Translations under genes and position numbers: made by a program
Assembly: GCA_947476335.1 (NCBI GenBank)
Contig: CANJQH010000021.1
Location: 1 to 44,078, forward strand
Length of the DNA stretch: 44,078 nt
Reading direction: 5' to 3'
From: Anaerolineae bacterium
GTDB taxonomy: Bacteria > Chloroflexota > Anaerolineae > J036 > Brachytrichaceae
Notes under the pieces: model-generated
Told to the model about the DNA's origin: nothing
The model's input: only the letters and a program-made list of their open reading frames with translations
Databases searched by the model: none
Part shown: one piece after another, positions 1 through 6,612 of the stretch
How positions within the stretch are numbered: position 1 is the first letter of the stretch
Layout of the letters: every line of letters starts with the position of its first letter

Positions 1-2
1 AC

Positions 3-140
3 GTCCATGAAGTGATTGCCAGCGTGCTTCAAAGCTGGTCAAGACAAGGCGTTAATTTCGGCGTGTTGTTGTCCGCGATGATGCGTCTGCGCGGCCTGGT
101 TGAACTTGATTTCGGCGGGCAGTCTGCGGTGACCCGGTAA
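3..140 (+). CDS. 3' end of an unrecognised protein gene (partial)
   Basis: An open frame enters from the left edge and ends at TAA 138-140, giving 45 residues with an amphipathic look (VIASVLQSW, FGVLLSAMMRLRGLVELDF). The N-terminus lies outside the window and I do not recognise the family. The reading is supported only by being open from the edge and by codon use similar to its neighbours, so it may be spurious. It lies on the same strand as the truncated nitroreductase gene that follows after about 110 bases. Those 110 bases show no convincing promoter or hairpin. Confidence 0.35.
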   Translation, partial: VHEVIASVLQSWSRQGVNFGVLLSAMMRLRGLVELDFGGQSAVTR

Positions 141-254
141 ACAGATACGTCCGATCATATCGGGCATCGGATTTCGGACTTCGAACTCTTCTCCCCATGC
201 CCCAACAATCCCTTCAATTCCTGGAATATTCAGTCGACGAAATGCGCGCGCACA

Positions 255-581
255 GTGGCGTTTTACAACGAAATGCGCCAGCGGCGCACAGTGCGCGATT
301 TTTCCGATCGGGCAGTGCCGCGTGAGGTGATCGAGAACGCGTTGCGCGCAGCAGGCACAGCACCGAACGGCGCGAACCTGCAGCCCTGGCACTTCGTCGT
401 GGTGAGTAACCCTTCGATCCAGCAGCAGATTCGCGCCGCCGCCGAAGAAGAAGAGCGCGCTTTCTACAGCAGCCGCGCACCACAGGAATGGCTCAACGCG
501 CTGGCGCCGCTCGGCACCGACGCACAAAAGCCTTTTCTCGAAATCGCGCCATACCTCATCGTCGGTAACTACTCAGGCTAA
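255..581 (+). pseudogene. Nitroreductase-family protein, C-terminal half lost
   Basis: The first 103 residues are typical of the N-terminal half of a flavin-dependent nitroreductase: [15 protein letters not shown] (FMN-phosphate binding region), then [13 protein letters not shown]. Such enzymes reduce nitro compounds, quinones or flavins with NAD(P)H and normally have about 170-230 residues. GTG at 255 is the only sensible start. Native coding stops at base 564; the last five residues (NYSG and neighbours) and the TAA come from mini-elements F1 and F2 inserted at 565. I find no continuation of the nitroreductase sequence after the element (about 700-766), so the 3' half is deleted rather than just interrupted. 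A functional product is unlikely, because the second half contributes to the dimer and the flavin site. Confidence 0.8.
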
Positions 582-700
582 GTGAGTCGCCAGAACTTTT
601 GGACAGGAACTTAGCCAATTTTCCAACGCGAAACACACTATTCTCTCCCCCGAAGGGGGCGGATGATGGCGTGTTTCGCGGATACCAATTGGGCTTTGCG
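565..700. mobile_element. F1 mini-element copy 1, with an F2 copy nested inside and a degraded right end
   Basis: The left end reads GTAACTACTCAGGC like the other F1 copies. It is interrupted at 578 by a 37-base F2 copy and then resumes with the F1 interior (CCAATTTTCCAACGCGAAACACACTATTCTCTC). The second arm of the inner hairpin is degraded and the right terminal repeat is missing. No flanking 8-bp duplication is recognisable, consistent with a deletion that removed the right end and the rest of the nitroreductase gene. The right boundary is approximate. Confidence 0.75.
578..614. mobile_element. F2 mini-element copy 1 (internally deleted, nested in F1)
   Basis: The piece begins CTAAGTGAGTCGCC and ends GGACAGGAACTTAG, exactly the two ends of the 95-base F2 copies at 20837 and 37229, but the central hairpin is missing. 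It sits within the F1 sequence, so F2 arrived after F1. Its CTAAG supplies the TAA that ends the truncated nitroreductase frame. Confidence 0.75.
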
Positions 701-737
701 CACTCCCGTTCCGAGCGCAATCGCGCGTGATATTGCA

Positions 738-766
738 TACTCGGCACTCAGAATTCGGAACTAAAA
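738..766 (+). repeat. Leader similar to the one before the amidohydrolase gene
   Basis: ACTCGGCACTCAGAATTCGG followed by AACTAAAA runs straight into the ATG of the aldo/keto reductase. The bases before the amidohydrolase ATG (1824-1853) read ACTCGGCACCCGGAAATCGG then AACTTAAAA, about 80 % identical. Neither contains a good Shine-Dalgarno sequence. Confidence 0.5.
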
Positions 767-1789
767 ATGGAACACAGAAAACTCGGCAACTCGGGCCTCA
801 TGGTGCCCGCGCTGTGCTTCGGCACGGCGACCTTCGGCGGCAACGGTGGCTTCTCGACGTGGGGCAACACGCAGGTCGAAGAAGCGACGCACATCATCGA
901 CCTGTTGCTGGAAGTGGGCGCGAATTTCATCGACACGGCCGATGTTTATTCAGCCGGACGCTCGGAGGAAATCCTCGGCCTGGCGCTCGCTGGCCGGCGC
1001 GACAAAGTGATGCTGGCGACGAAGGCCGCCTTCGGCAGCGAACCCGGTGCGAACGGCTCCGGCACTTCGCGGCATCACATCATCCGCGCCTGCGAAGCCA
1101 GCCTGCGCCGGCTGAATACCGACTACATCGATCTCTACCAGATGCACGGCTTTGATGCGCTGACGCCCGTCGAGGAGACGATGCGCGCACTCGACGACCT
1201 GGTGCGCAGCGGGAAGGTGCGCTACATCGGCTGCTCGAACCATTCCGGCTGGCACCTGATGAAGTCGCTTGCGACGTCGGAAAAATACGGCCTCGAGCGC
1301 TATGTGACGCATCAGGCCTACTACTCACTCGCCGGCCGCGACTACGAGTGGGAGCTCATGCCGCTCGCCGTCGACCAGAAGATCGGCACGCTGGTGTGGA
1401 GCCCGCTCGCCGGCGGCCGACTGGCCGGCAAGGTGCGCCGCAGCGACCCGACACCCGCCGGCACACGCACCGCAGCATGGGCAGAAACAGCACTCTCGGG
1501 CTCGCAGGAAGGGCTGTTTCGCACCATCGATGTGCTCGACGCGCTCGTCGCCGAAACCGCCAAGACGCACTCGCAGATTGCGCTGAACTGGCTGCTCAGC
1601 CGGCCGACGATCACCAGCGTCATCTTCGGCGCGCGCAACGAGGCGCAGCTGCGCGACAACCTCGGCGCAATCGGCTGGTCGCTCACAGCCGAGCAGATCA
1701 AACGACTCGACGAAGCCAGCGTGGAAAAGCCGCCGTATCCGTACTGGCATCAGCGCTTCATGGGCGCTCGTAATCCAGCAGCGGTGTGA
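767..1789 (+). CDS. Aldo/keto reductase
   Basis: This 340-residue protein is a complete (beta/alpha)8 aldo/keto reductase, a cytoplasmic NAD(P)H-dependent carbonyl/sugar reductase. The tetrad is present: Asp56 and Tyr61 in DTADVYS, Lys86 in ATKAAF and His127 in QMHGFD. The family pattern GxFxDTADVYSxGxSE and the late nucleotide-binding region (SVIFGARNEAQLRDNLGAIGW) are also present. The size and the YIGCSNHSGW motif fit the YghZ/Kv-beta-like branch of large AKRs, some of which act on glyceraldehyde or sugars; the substrate cannot be read from the sequence. The ATG at 767 follows a leader that resembles the one before the downstream amidohydrolase gene, so the pair may be expressed together. 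No truncation is visible. Confidence 0.93.
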   Translation: MEHRKLGNSGLMVPALCFGTATFGGNGGFSTWGNTQVEEATHIIDLLLEVGANFIDTADVYSAGRSEEILGLALAGRRDKVMLATKAAFGSEPGANGSGTSRHHIIRACEASLRRLNTDYIDLYQMHGFDALTPVEETMRALDDLVRSGKVRYIGCSNHSGWHLMKSLATSEKYGLERYVTHQAYYSLAGRDYEWELMPLAVDQKIGTLVWSPLAGGRLAGKVRRSDPTPAGTRTAAWAETALSGSQEGLFRTIDVLDALVAETAKTHSQIALNWLLSRPTITSVIFGARNEAQLRDNLGAIGWSLTAEQIKRLDEASVEKPPYPYWHQRFMGARNPAAV

Positions 1790-1804
1790 AAATATTTCTG
1801 GGTG

Positions 1805-1836
1805 CCGGGTGCCAAGCGGGCAAACTCGGCACCCGG
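1805..1836. repeat. Perfect 9-bp inverted repeat between the AKR and amidohydrolase genes
   Basis: CCGGGTGCC (1805-1813) and GGCACCCGG (1828-1836) are perfectly complementary around a 14-base loop. No T-run follows on the plus strand, so it is not a classical terminator. It may be an mRNA-stability hairpin or one of the locus-specific word repeats described in the findings. Confidence 0.55.
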
Positions 1837-1853
1837 AAATCGGAACTTAAAAA

Positions 1854-2714
1854 ATGCCCATTTGCTCAATCATCGATACGCACGTCCACCTGTGGGATCC
1901 CCAGAAAATTCGCATGCCGTGGCTCGACGGCATCCCGAAGCTGAATCAGCAGCTCGATCTCGCTGAATACGGCGAACACACCGCCGGCATCGACATCGAA
2001 GCAATGGTGTACGCCGAGGTCGACGTGGCGGCGCACTATTCGCTGCTTGAAGTGATCAGCGTCGAAGAGCGTGCCAAAGTCGAACCGCGCATCCGTGGCA
2101 TCATCGCGAACGCACCCGTCGAGGACGGCGAGCCGCTGCGCACATTCCTTGCCGCAACCCGCGCCGCAGGCCCGCACGTCAAGGGCATCCGCCGCCTGAT
2201 TCAGGGTGAACGCGAACCAGGCTGGTGTCTGCGCCCAGGATTCATCTCCGGCATGGGCATCCTCGCCGAATTCGGCTACTCATTCGACATCTGCATCCGC
2301 CGCGATCAGCTGGCTGACGCCGTCGAATTGGTGCGGCGCTGCCCGCAGACCCAGTTCATCGTCGACCATTTCGCCAACCCGAATATCCGCGACGGCGAGA
2401 TGGAGCCATGGGCGTCGCACATCCGCGAAATGGCGGCGCTGCCCAATGTGGTGGCAAAAGTCAGCGGCATGGTTAACAACGCCGTGCACGATGAATGGAA
2501 AACCGCGGATCTGCAGCCGTACTTCGATCACCTGGTCGATTCCTTCGGCGAAGACCGCGTCATGTTCGGCGGCGACTGGTCGGTGGTGCTGCTCGCCTCC
2601 AGCTATAAACGCTGGGTCGAGGCCGTCGACGAGATGTGCGCTAAGCGCGGCATGAGTGAAACAGCACAGCGCAAACTGTGGGCCGAGAACGCGCGACGCT
2701 GGTATCGGCTATAG
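1854..2714 (+). CDS. Amidohydrolase-family (TIM-barrel) metal-dependent hydrolase
   Basis: A 286-residue protein of the amidohydrolase-2 family (COG3618), which includes L-fuconolactonase and related sugar lactonases. Metal-binding hallmarks are DTHVHLWD at residues 8-15, the barrel motif VDHFANP, and FGGDWSVV near residue 242, whose Asp is the usual strand-8 ligand. Full length for the family. It lies 64 bases after the aldo/keto reductase on the same strand; a lactonase next to a sugar reductase or dehydrogenase is a frequent pairing in sugar-acid catabolism, so a role in an oxidative sugar pathway is a fair guess but not proven. The ATG is chosen because DTHVHLWD should lie within the first 10 residues. 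No strong Shine-Dalgarno is visible. Confidence 0.88.
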   Translation: MPICSIIDTHVHLWDPQKIRMPWLDGIPKLNQQLDLAEYGEHTAGIDIEAMVYAEVDVAAHYSLLEVISVEERAKVEPRIRGIIANAPVEDGEPLRTFLAATRAAGPHVKGIRRLIQGEREPGWCLRPGFISGMGILAEFGYSFDICIRRDQLADAVELVRRCPQTQFIVDHFANPNIRDGEMEPWASHIREMAALPNVVAKVSGMVNNAVHDEWKTADLQPYFDHLVDSFGEDRVMFGGDWSVVLLASSYKRWVEAVDEMCAKRGMSETAQRKLWAENARRWYRL

Positions 2715-2777
2715 GAGAGGACAGGAGACAGGAAAAATTTCCATACATATTTTTCTTGTCCCCTGTCCCTGTCCCTG
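2715..2777. terminator. Inverted word-repeat between convergent genes
   Basis: GGACAGGAGACAGG on the left arm faces GTCCCCTGTCCCTGTCC on the right arm, with A-rich and T-rich stretches inside. Imperfect pairing in a 60-base gap between two converging genes suggests a bidirectional terminator or 3' stabiliser. Confidence 0.5.
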
Positions 2778-2778
2778 T

Positions 2779-3624
2779 TTATTTCACATACAAAAACAGC
2801 TCCCCCGGCTGCAGGGCATGCCATTTCTGGCGGGGGTGGACGGTGGCGACGGCCTCGGCCATCGAGCCGGGGGACATGCTGTTGAACGGGAACAGGTCGT
2901 TGTGTCCGAAAAAGAGCGTATCCCAGCCGAGCTGCTGCGCCGCCCAGACGGCTTCGGCCGGGTTGAAATTGCCGAGGATGTCGTGCGAATCGCGGCGGGC
3001 GTCGCGGCCGTTCGAGGCGACGATGGCGATGTCGGCTGTGGGCAGTGCGCGCATTCGTTCGAAATAGCCAGCGAAGTGGACGGTGTCGCCGCTGTGATAC
3101 AGCGTCACGCCGTTGCCCTCGATCAGGAAACCGAGCCAGCGCTCGCCGCGCTGCGCATCGCGCTCACGGGCGACGTGCGCGGAGGGCACCGGGGTTACCG
3201 TGAATTCGCCGAGTTGAAACGGCTCGACGTCGGCAACGATGCGGCGGTGTGCGGCAATGCCGGCTTCATCGGCCTGCGGCTGCGCCCAGCCGGAAATCAC
3301 GAAGCGTGCTGCGGGCGACGCAGCGGCGATCGGGCCGATGGTCCTGGGATCGGTGTGATCACCATGTTCGTGCGAGCAAAGCACGGCGGTGGCATTGGTC
3401 ACCTCCGACGGCTGCAACGGCGGGGGAAAGGCGCGCACAAAGATTTCACCCGGCTGCGCATCGGCGGCGAGTTTGCCCGTCAGGTACGGATCAAGATAGA
3501 GGACATCGCGTGCGCCCTTCACAGCGACACCCATCTGTCCCAGCCACCACAGAGCGAGGCTGCCATACGGCACAGCCAGGCCATTCATCTGTTCGATCAG
3601 CGCAGTTCCGCTTCGTGTCGTCAT
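2779..3624 (-). CDS. MBL-fold metallo-hydrolase (UlaG-like)
   Basis: This 281-residue protein has the metallo-beta-lactamase fold signature SHEHGDHTD at residues 84-92 (His85, His87, Asp89, His90). Later metal ligands are in PSAH150, HSGDT (Asp180) and FFGHND (His241). The layout resembles UlaG-type lactonases and other uncharacterised MBL hydrolases (COG2220), probably cytoplasmic with two Zn or Mn ions. The true substrate is not evident. The start at 3624 has no Shine-Dalgarno; Met13 (MNGLAVPYG) is a possible alternative. It lies downstream of the HAD gene on the same strand, but a strong hairpin (3672-3720) separates them, so it may be transcribed on its own. Confidence 0.88.
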   Translation of the reverse strand: MTTRSGTALIEQMNGLAVPYGSLALWWLGQMGVAVKGARDVLYLDPYLTGKLAADAQPGEIFVRAFPPPLQPSEVTNATAVLCSHEHGDHTDPRTIGPIAAASPAARFVISGWAQPQADEAGIAAHRRIVADVEPFQLGEFTVTPVPSAHVARERDAQRGERWLGFLIEGNGVTLYHSGDTVHFAGYFERMRALPTADIAIVASNGRDARRDSHDILGNFNPAEAVWAAQQLGWDTLFFGHNDLFPFNSMSPGSMAEAVATVHPRQKWHALQPGELFLYVK

Positions 3625-3671
3625 GCTGCGCAGTGTGCGTCAACGAGCGGCTGGGCGCAACTACGCGCGTT

Positions 3672-3720
3672 ATGTCAACAAAATCCCCGGGATCTAAGAA
3701 GACGGGGATTTTTTTGACAT
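3672..3720. terminator. Strong hairpin that overlaps the last codons of the HAD gene
   Basis: ATGTCAACAAAATCCCCG (3672-3689) pairs with CGGGGATTTTTTTGACAT (3703-3720): ten consecutive pairs AAAATCCCCG/CGGGGATTTT plus an outer ATGTCAA/TTGACAT. On the minus strand the stem is followed by TTTTGTTGAC, giving a terminator-like U-tract. The HAD stop codon lies in the loop, so the final eight codons are one arm of the stem. Confidence 0.7.
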
Positions 3721-4377
3721 AACATCGAGATCCAACTGCGTCAGCGACGGCAACACCAAGTCGGCCTGCGAAAAGTCGAGTTGTGCGGTGACAGGGTTGG
3801 GCGTCACCACAGTGAAAATGCCGGCCGCCAGCGCTGCGCGCATACCGTTCAGCGAATCTTCGATGGCGATGGCTTCCGCAGCACGCACGCCGAGCGCCGC
3901 CAGCGCCGCCTGATAAATATCGGGGTGCGGCTTGGCACGCCCAGGTGCCACATCGTCCCGGCAACACACTATGTCGAAATATTCGAACAGCCCAAGGCGC
4001 TTCAAATGCGCATCAACCCAGTCATGCATAGAGCTGGAAGCGACTGCGAGCCGCAGCCCGCGCGCGCGCGCGTTCTGCAGCACTTCCACCACGCCATCGC
4101 GCGGCGCCTGCGCATGAATCACAGGCTCGTGCCGGGCTCGCGCATATGCCCGCAATTCGTCGCGGTTCAACACCAGATCCGGCGCACGCTGTTGCAGCGC
4201 CTCATACGGATCGAAGGCGCCGATTGCGCCGACGCCCAACACCCACTCCTGCAACGCCAGCTCGGTGCCATGGTCGCGATAAATCTGCTGCCAGATATAG
4301 AACTCGGGCGTCTCAGTATCCAGAATGGTGCCGTCGAAGTCGAAGATAAGCGCGTGAATCACAGGACATATTGTCAC
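3694..4377 (-). CDS. HAD-superfamily hydrolase, beta-phosphoglucomutase-like
   Basis: A 227-residue HAD-IA hydrolase. Motif I is DFDGT (nucleophile Asp13, Asp15), motif II is VASSS (Ser114), motif III is GRAKPHPDIY (Lys149) and motif IV is IEDS (Glu173-Asp174). The alpha-helical cap between motifs I and II fits the beta-phosphoglucomutase/phosphatase subgroup, which acts on sugar phosphates in the cytoplasm. The start is uncertain: GTG at 4377 is used here, but GTG at 4362 would give MIHALIFDFDGT, closer to the family. F1 copy 2 inserted directly upstream, and its target duplication (4375-4382) includes the GTG start codon, so the original promoter or ribosome-binding region has been displaced by 120 bases. 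The last codons form part of a terminator stem. Confidence 0.9.
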   Translation of the reverse strand: MTICPVIHALIFDFDGTILDTETPEFYIWQQIYRDHGTELALQEWVLGVGAIGAFDPYEALQQRAPDLVLNRDELRAYARARHEPVIHAQAPRDGVVEVLQNARARGLRLAVASSSMHDWVDAHLKRLGLFEYFDIVCCRDDVAPGRAKPHPDIYQAALAALGVRAAEAIAIEDSLNGMRAALAAGIFTVVTPNPVTAQLDFSQADLVLPSLTQLDLDVMSKKSPSS

Positions 4378-4502
4378 AGACGGTAACTACTCAGGCCCAA
4401 ATCAGTATTTCCCGCGAAACACACTATTCTCTCCCCCTTCGGGGGAGAGAATAGTGTGTTTCGCGTTGGAAAAATAGCTGGCCTGAGTAGTTACCACAGA
4501 CG
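4375..4502. mobile_element. F1 mini-element copy 2 with perfect 8-bp target duplication
   Basis: The element body is 4383-4494 (112 bp). Ends GTAACTACTCAGGCC and GGCCTGAGTAGTTAC are perfect inverted repeats, and inside is a long hairpin with a TTCG loop (CGCGAAACACACTATTCTC pairing with its complement). CACAGACG occurs at 4375-4382 and again at 4495-4502, flush with both ends, the signature of an 8-bp target-site duplication. No coding capacity. It lies between the LCP gene 3' end and the HAD gene start. Confidence 0.92.
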
Positions 4503-4644
4503 ACAACTGGCAACGACTCAGGCATCTTCCTCCAAACCGTCCCGGCTCAAATTTCTCCCCCGACCCATTTTTAAATAGGCCAGGGGTTGCGTTTCTTCGG
4601 ACAGAGGGACGGCGCATTTCGTGAGAATTACACGAACAAGAGCG

Positions 4645-6360
4645 CTACCCCTCCGGCGTCGCCGTTGCCACAGGCACAGGTGTGGGTGCGGCCGGCGTCG
4701 CCGTTGCCACAGGCACAGGTGTGGGTGCGGCCGACGTCGCCGTTGTTACAGGCACAGGTGTGGGTGCGGCCGGCGCGTCCAGAGTCGCCGTGGGTGATTC
4801 AGCCACAGCCACGGCAGGCGCTGCAGTATTTGCAGGCGCAGCAACCGCGTGAATCGGATATTCGTACCCACTCTGGTAGCAGGTATGGAAATCCGCACCG
4901 GCGATGATGCGATAGCGCGCTCCCTCAGGCCGATCCTGTGGCTCCTCGCTCACATTCGTCGATACGATGTTGAACGAACGCAGCAGCAGCGGCAGTGCGC
5001 TGCCCTTTTTCGTGCTGGTGAAATCAACGATGTGCGAGTTCGCCTCAGCCAGCACGCGCTTGGAATCAACGACGGTGAAACCGAGCTCACGCAGGCGATC
5101 GGTTGCGGCCGCGGTGTAGTCGTCCCACGGCGTAGCATTCCAAAATTCCACCGGAACACCGTCATTGGCGCGCACGTTGTCGTTGACGGTCAGCGCACGT
5201 TCGATGTAACGGGTCACCGCACTCGCGTCAGGAATCAGCACGGCGCCAACGCGCGGCAGCGTCACCGCGGTCATTCCCACACCGTCGAAGAAACGATTGC
5301 GAATCGTCAGTGCCTCAATGCGATCGGCCTGCGTCGCCAGTGAAATTACATCGGCCAGCGTCATATCCGTGCGCACGCTGCGCGAATACTGCTGATACAG
5401 CGTCGGCAGCGTTGCCAGAGAAGTGGACGTGCGTATTTTGTTCAGTATCGCGCGCACCACGCGCTGTGCACGACGACCACGATCAATGTCACCACCAGGC
5501 ACGCCATAGCGCGCACGGGCGAAGGCCAGCGTCTGCATACCGTTTAACTTGTACACACCCGGCCGCGGAATTTCGATCGTCTGCGTCGGCACTCGCGAGC
5601 CCACTTCCCAGACTTCGCCGGTGAAGCTGTCGGTGTATGGATGCGTGACGGTCATCGGCGATGTTTCATCCGCAAAGTAAAACGGATCGCGCGGGAACAC
5701 GTGATACAGCGGGCAGGTAGCCACTACTTCGATGCCGCCGAGCGTCTGCACCGTTTTCACCACCGCAGTGAAATCGACCATCACATAGTTGTCGATATTG
5801 ATGCCGAAGTTATATCGAATGGTTTTTTTGAATACATCCGGACCCTGCGCGAAGGCGGTGTTCACCTTGTGCATATTCTTGCCGGGGATGTAGACGAGCG
5901 TGTCGCGCGGAATCGACATCAGTGTGACGATCGGCAGCTGCGGGTGCACGCTGGCAATCATGATCACATCGGTATTGAGGCCACCCTGCTGCGGCCGCGT
6001 GTCGCTGCCGAGCAATGCGATGTTGATTGTGCCGGCGGGCAGACGCTCGGGCGCTGCCGGCGCCGGAATTGCGCCGAGGTTCAGCGGGGTTTCGACCGTC
6101 TGCATGACACCATTGGAGATCACCGAAGTAACGATTGTGATGACAAGATTCGGGTCGAAGCCGGTGGTGGGCGCACCGGGTGTGGCCGACGGCGCGGACG
6201 GCGCGGCCGGCAGCACAGACGCAGCCCGCACAGTGCCAGGAGTGAACAGTCCAGCAGCGAACAACGAGAAAGCAAGAATTGCGCACAAGCTGCGTACATG
6301 AAAATTACGGGTCAAACAGCGGGTCAAACAGCGGGTCAAACAGGTTGAGATCAAAATCAT
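4645..6360 (-). CDS. LytR-CpsA-Psr (LCP) family cell-envelope protein with LytR_C domain
   Basis: A 571-residue exported protein. An N-terminal hydrophobic segment (SLCAILAFSLFAAGLF) acts as signal or anchor. The LCP catalytic domain, about residues 113-320, contains LLGSDTRP, MSIPRDTLV, HKVNTAF and DIDRGRRAQRVV, the Asp/Arg residues that bind the polyprenyl-pyrophosphate donor. LCP enzymes transfer glycopolymers from lipid carriers to peptidoglycan or other envelope acceptors outside the membrane. A LytR_C-like domain follows (VPVEFWNATPWDD...LGFTVVDS). The tail has three 13-residue repeats (AAPTPVPVATATP), a low-complexity Thr/Pro stretch common in Chloroflexota secreted proteins. ATG 6360 is preferred; a TTG at 6402 is also open. 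No strong Shine-Dalgarno. The product remains anchored or secreted. Confidence 0.92.
   Translation of the reverse strand: MILISTCLTRCLTRCLTRNFHVRSLCAILAFSLFAAGLFTPGTVRAASVLPAAPSAPSATPGAPTTGFDPNLVITIVTSVISNGVMQTVETPLNLGAIPAPAAPERLPAGTINIALLGSDTRPQQGGLNTDVIMIASVHPQLPIVTLMSIPRDTLVYIPGKNMHKVNTAFAQGPDVFKKTIRYNFGINIDNYVMVDFTAVVKTVQTLGGIEVVATCPLYHVFPRDPFYFADETSPMTVTHPYTDSFTGEVWEVGSRVPTQTIEIPRPGVYKLNGMQTLAFARARYGVPGGDIDRGRRAQRVVRAILNKIRTSTSLATLPTLYQQYSRSVRTDMTLADVISLATQADRIEALTIRNRFFDGVGMTAVTLPRVGAVLIPDASAVTRYIERALTVNDNVRANDGVPVEFWNATPWDDYTAAATDRLRELGFTVVDSKRVLAEANSHIVDFTSTKKGSALPLLLRSFNIVSTNVSEEPQDRPEGARYRIIAGADFHTCYQSGYEYPIHAVAAPANTAAPAVAVAESPTATLDAPAAPTPVPVTTATSAAPTPVPVATATPAAPTPVPVATATPEG
4656..4772. 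repeat. Three 39-bp tandem repeats in the LCP C-terminus
   Basis: The units at 4656-4694, 4695-4733 and 4734-4772 are nearly identical (units 1 and 2 identical, unit 3 with a few changes). Each encodes AAPTPVPVATATP. Copy number is likely to vary between strains. Confidence 0.9.
6308..6343. repeat. Three perfect 12-bp tandem repeats near the LCP start
   Basis: CGGGTCAAACAG occurs three times in a row. On the coding strand it encodes CLTR repeats just before the hydrophobic signal segment. It is in frame, so slippage would change the length of the N-terminal region without a frameshift. Confidence 0.85.
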
Positions 6361-6402
6361 TTTTTTTGCACACGACGGATTGCGCTCACAATGCCGTCTC
6401 AA

Positions 6403-6612
6403 TTTATTTGTAACGAACGTGGCTTGCCATCTTGCAGCGTGTAACGTTTTATTTGTTGACTGCGCAGGTGACTACGCTGAATCACAGCATCTCTCCCCCT
6501 TGAAGAGAAAGGAATGCTGCGACTCAGTAGGATAAAAAAATAGAGCAGCGAGTTGCGTTCACGATTCAGAAAATTCAGGGGCCGATTCAGGCCCAGATTT
6601 ACAAGGACAAGA
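6403..6612. other. Gene-free spacer between the CHAD and LCP genes
   Basis: This 210-base spacer must hold the LCP promoter. It contains one imperfect palindrome at about 6466-6525, with arms GAATCACAGCATCTCT and GGAATGCTGCGACTC, whose outer bases (GTGACTAC, CAGTAGGA) faintly resemble F1 ends. No 8-bp duplication is seen, so F1 membership is doubtful. No promoter could be assigned with confidence. Confidence 0.4.

Noticed and set aside
2656-3717. Plus-strand open frame of 353 codons opposite the MBL-fold gene
   Set aside because: Antisense to a gene with all MBL metal motifs; its start lies within the amidohydrolase gene.
6466-6525. A seventh F1 copy before the LCP gene
   Set aside because: The outer bases resemble F1 (GTGACTAC, CAGTAGGA) but the interior differs and no 8-bp duplication is present; recorded only as a palindrome.
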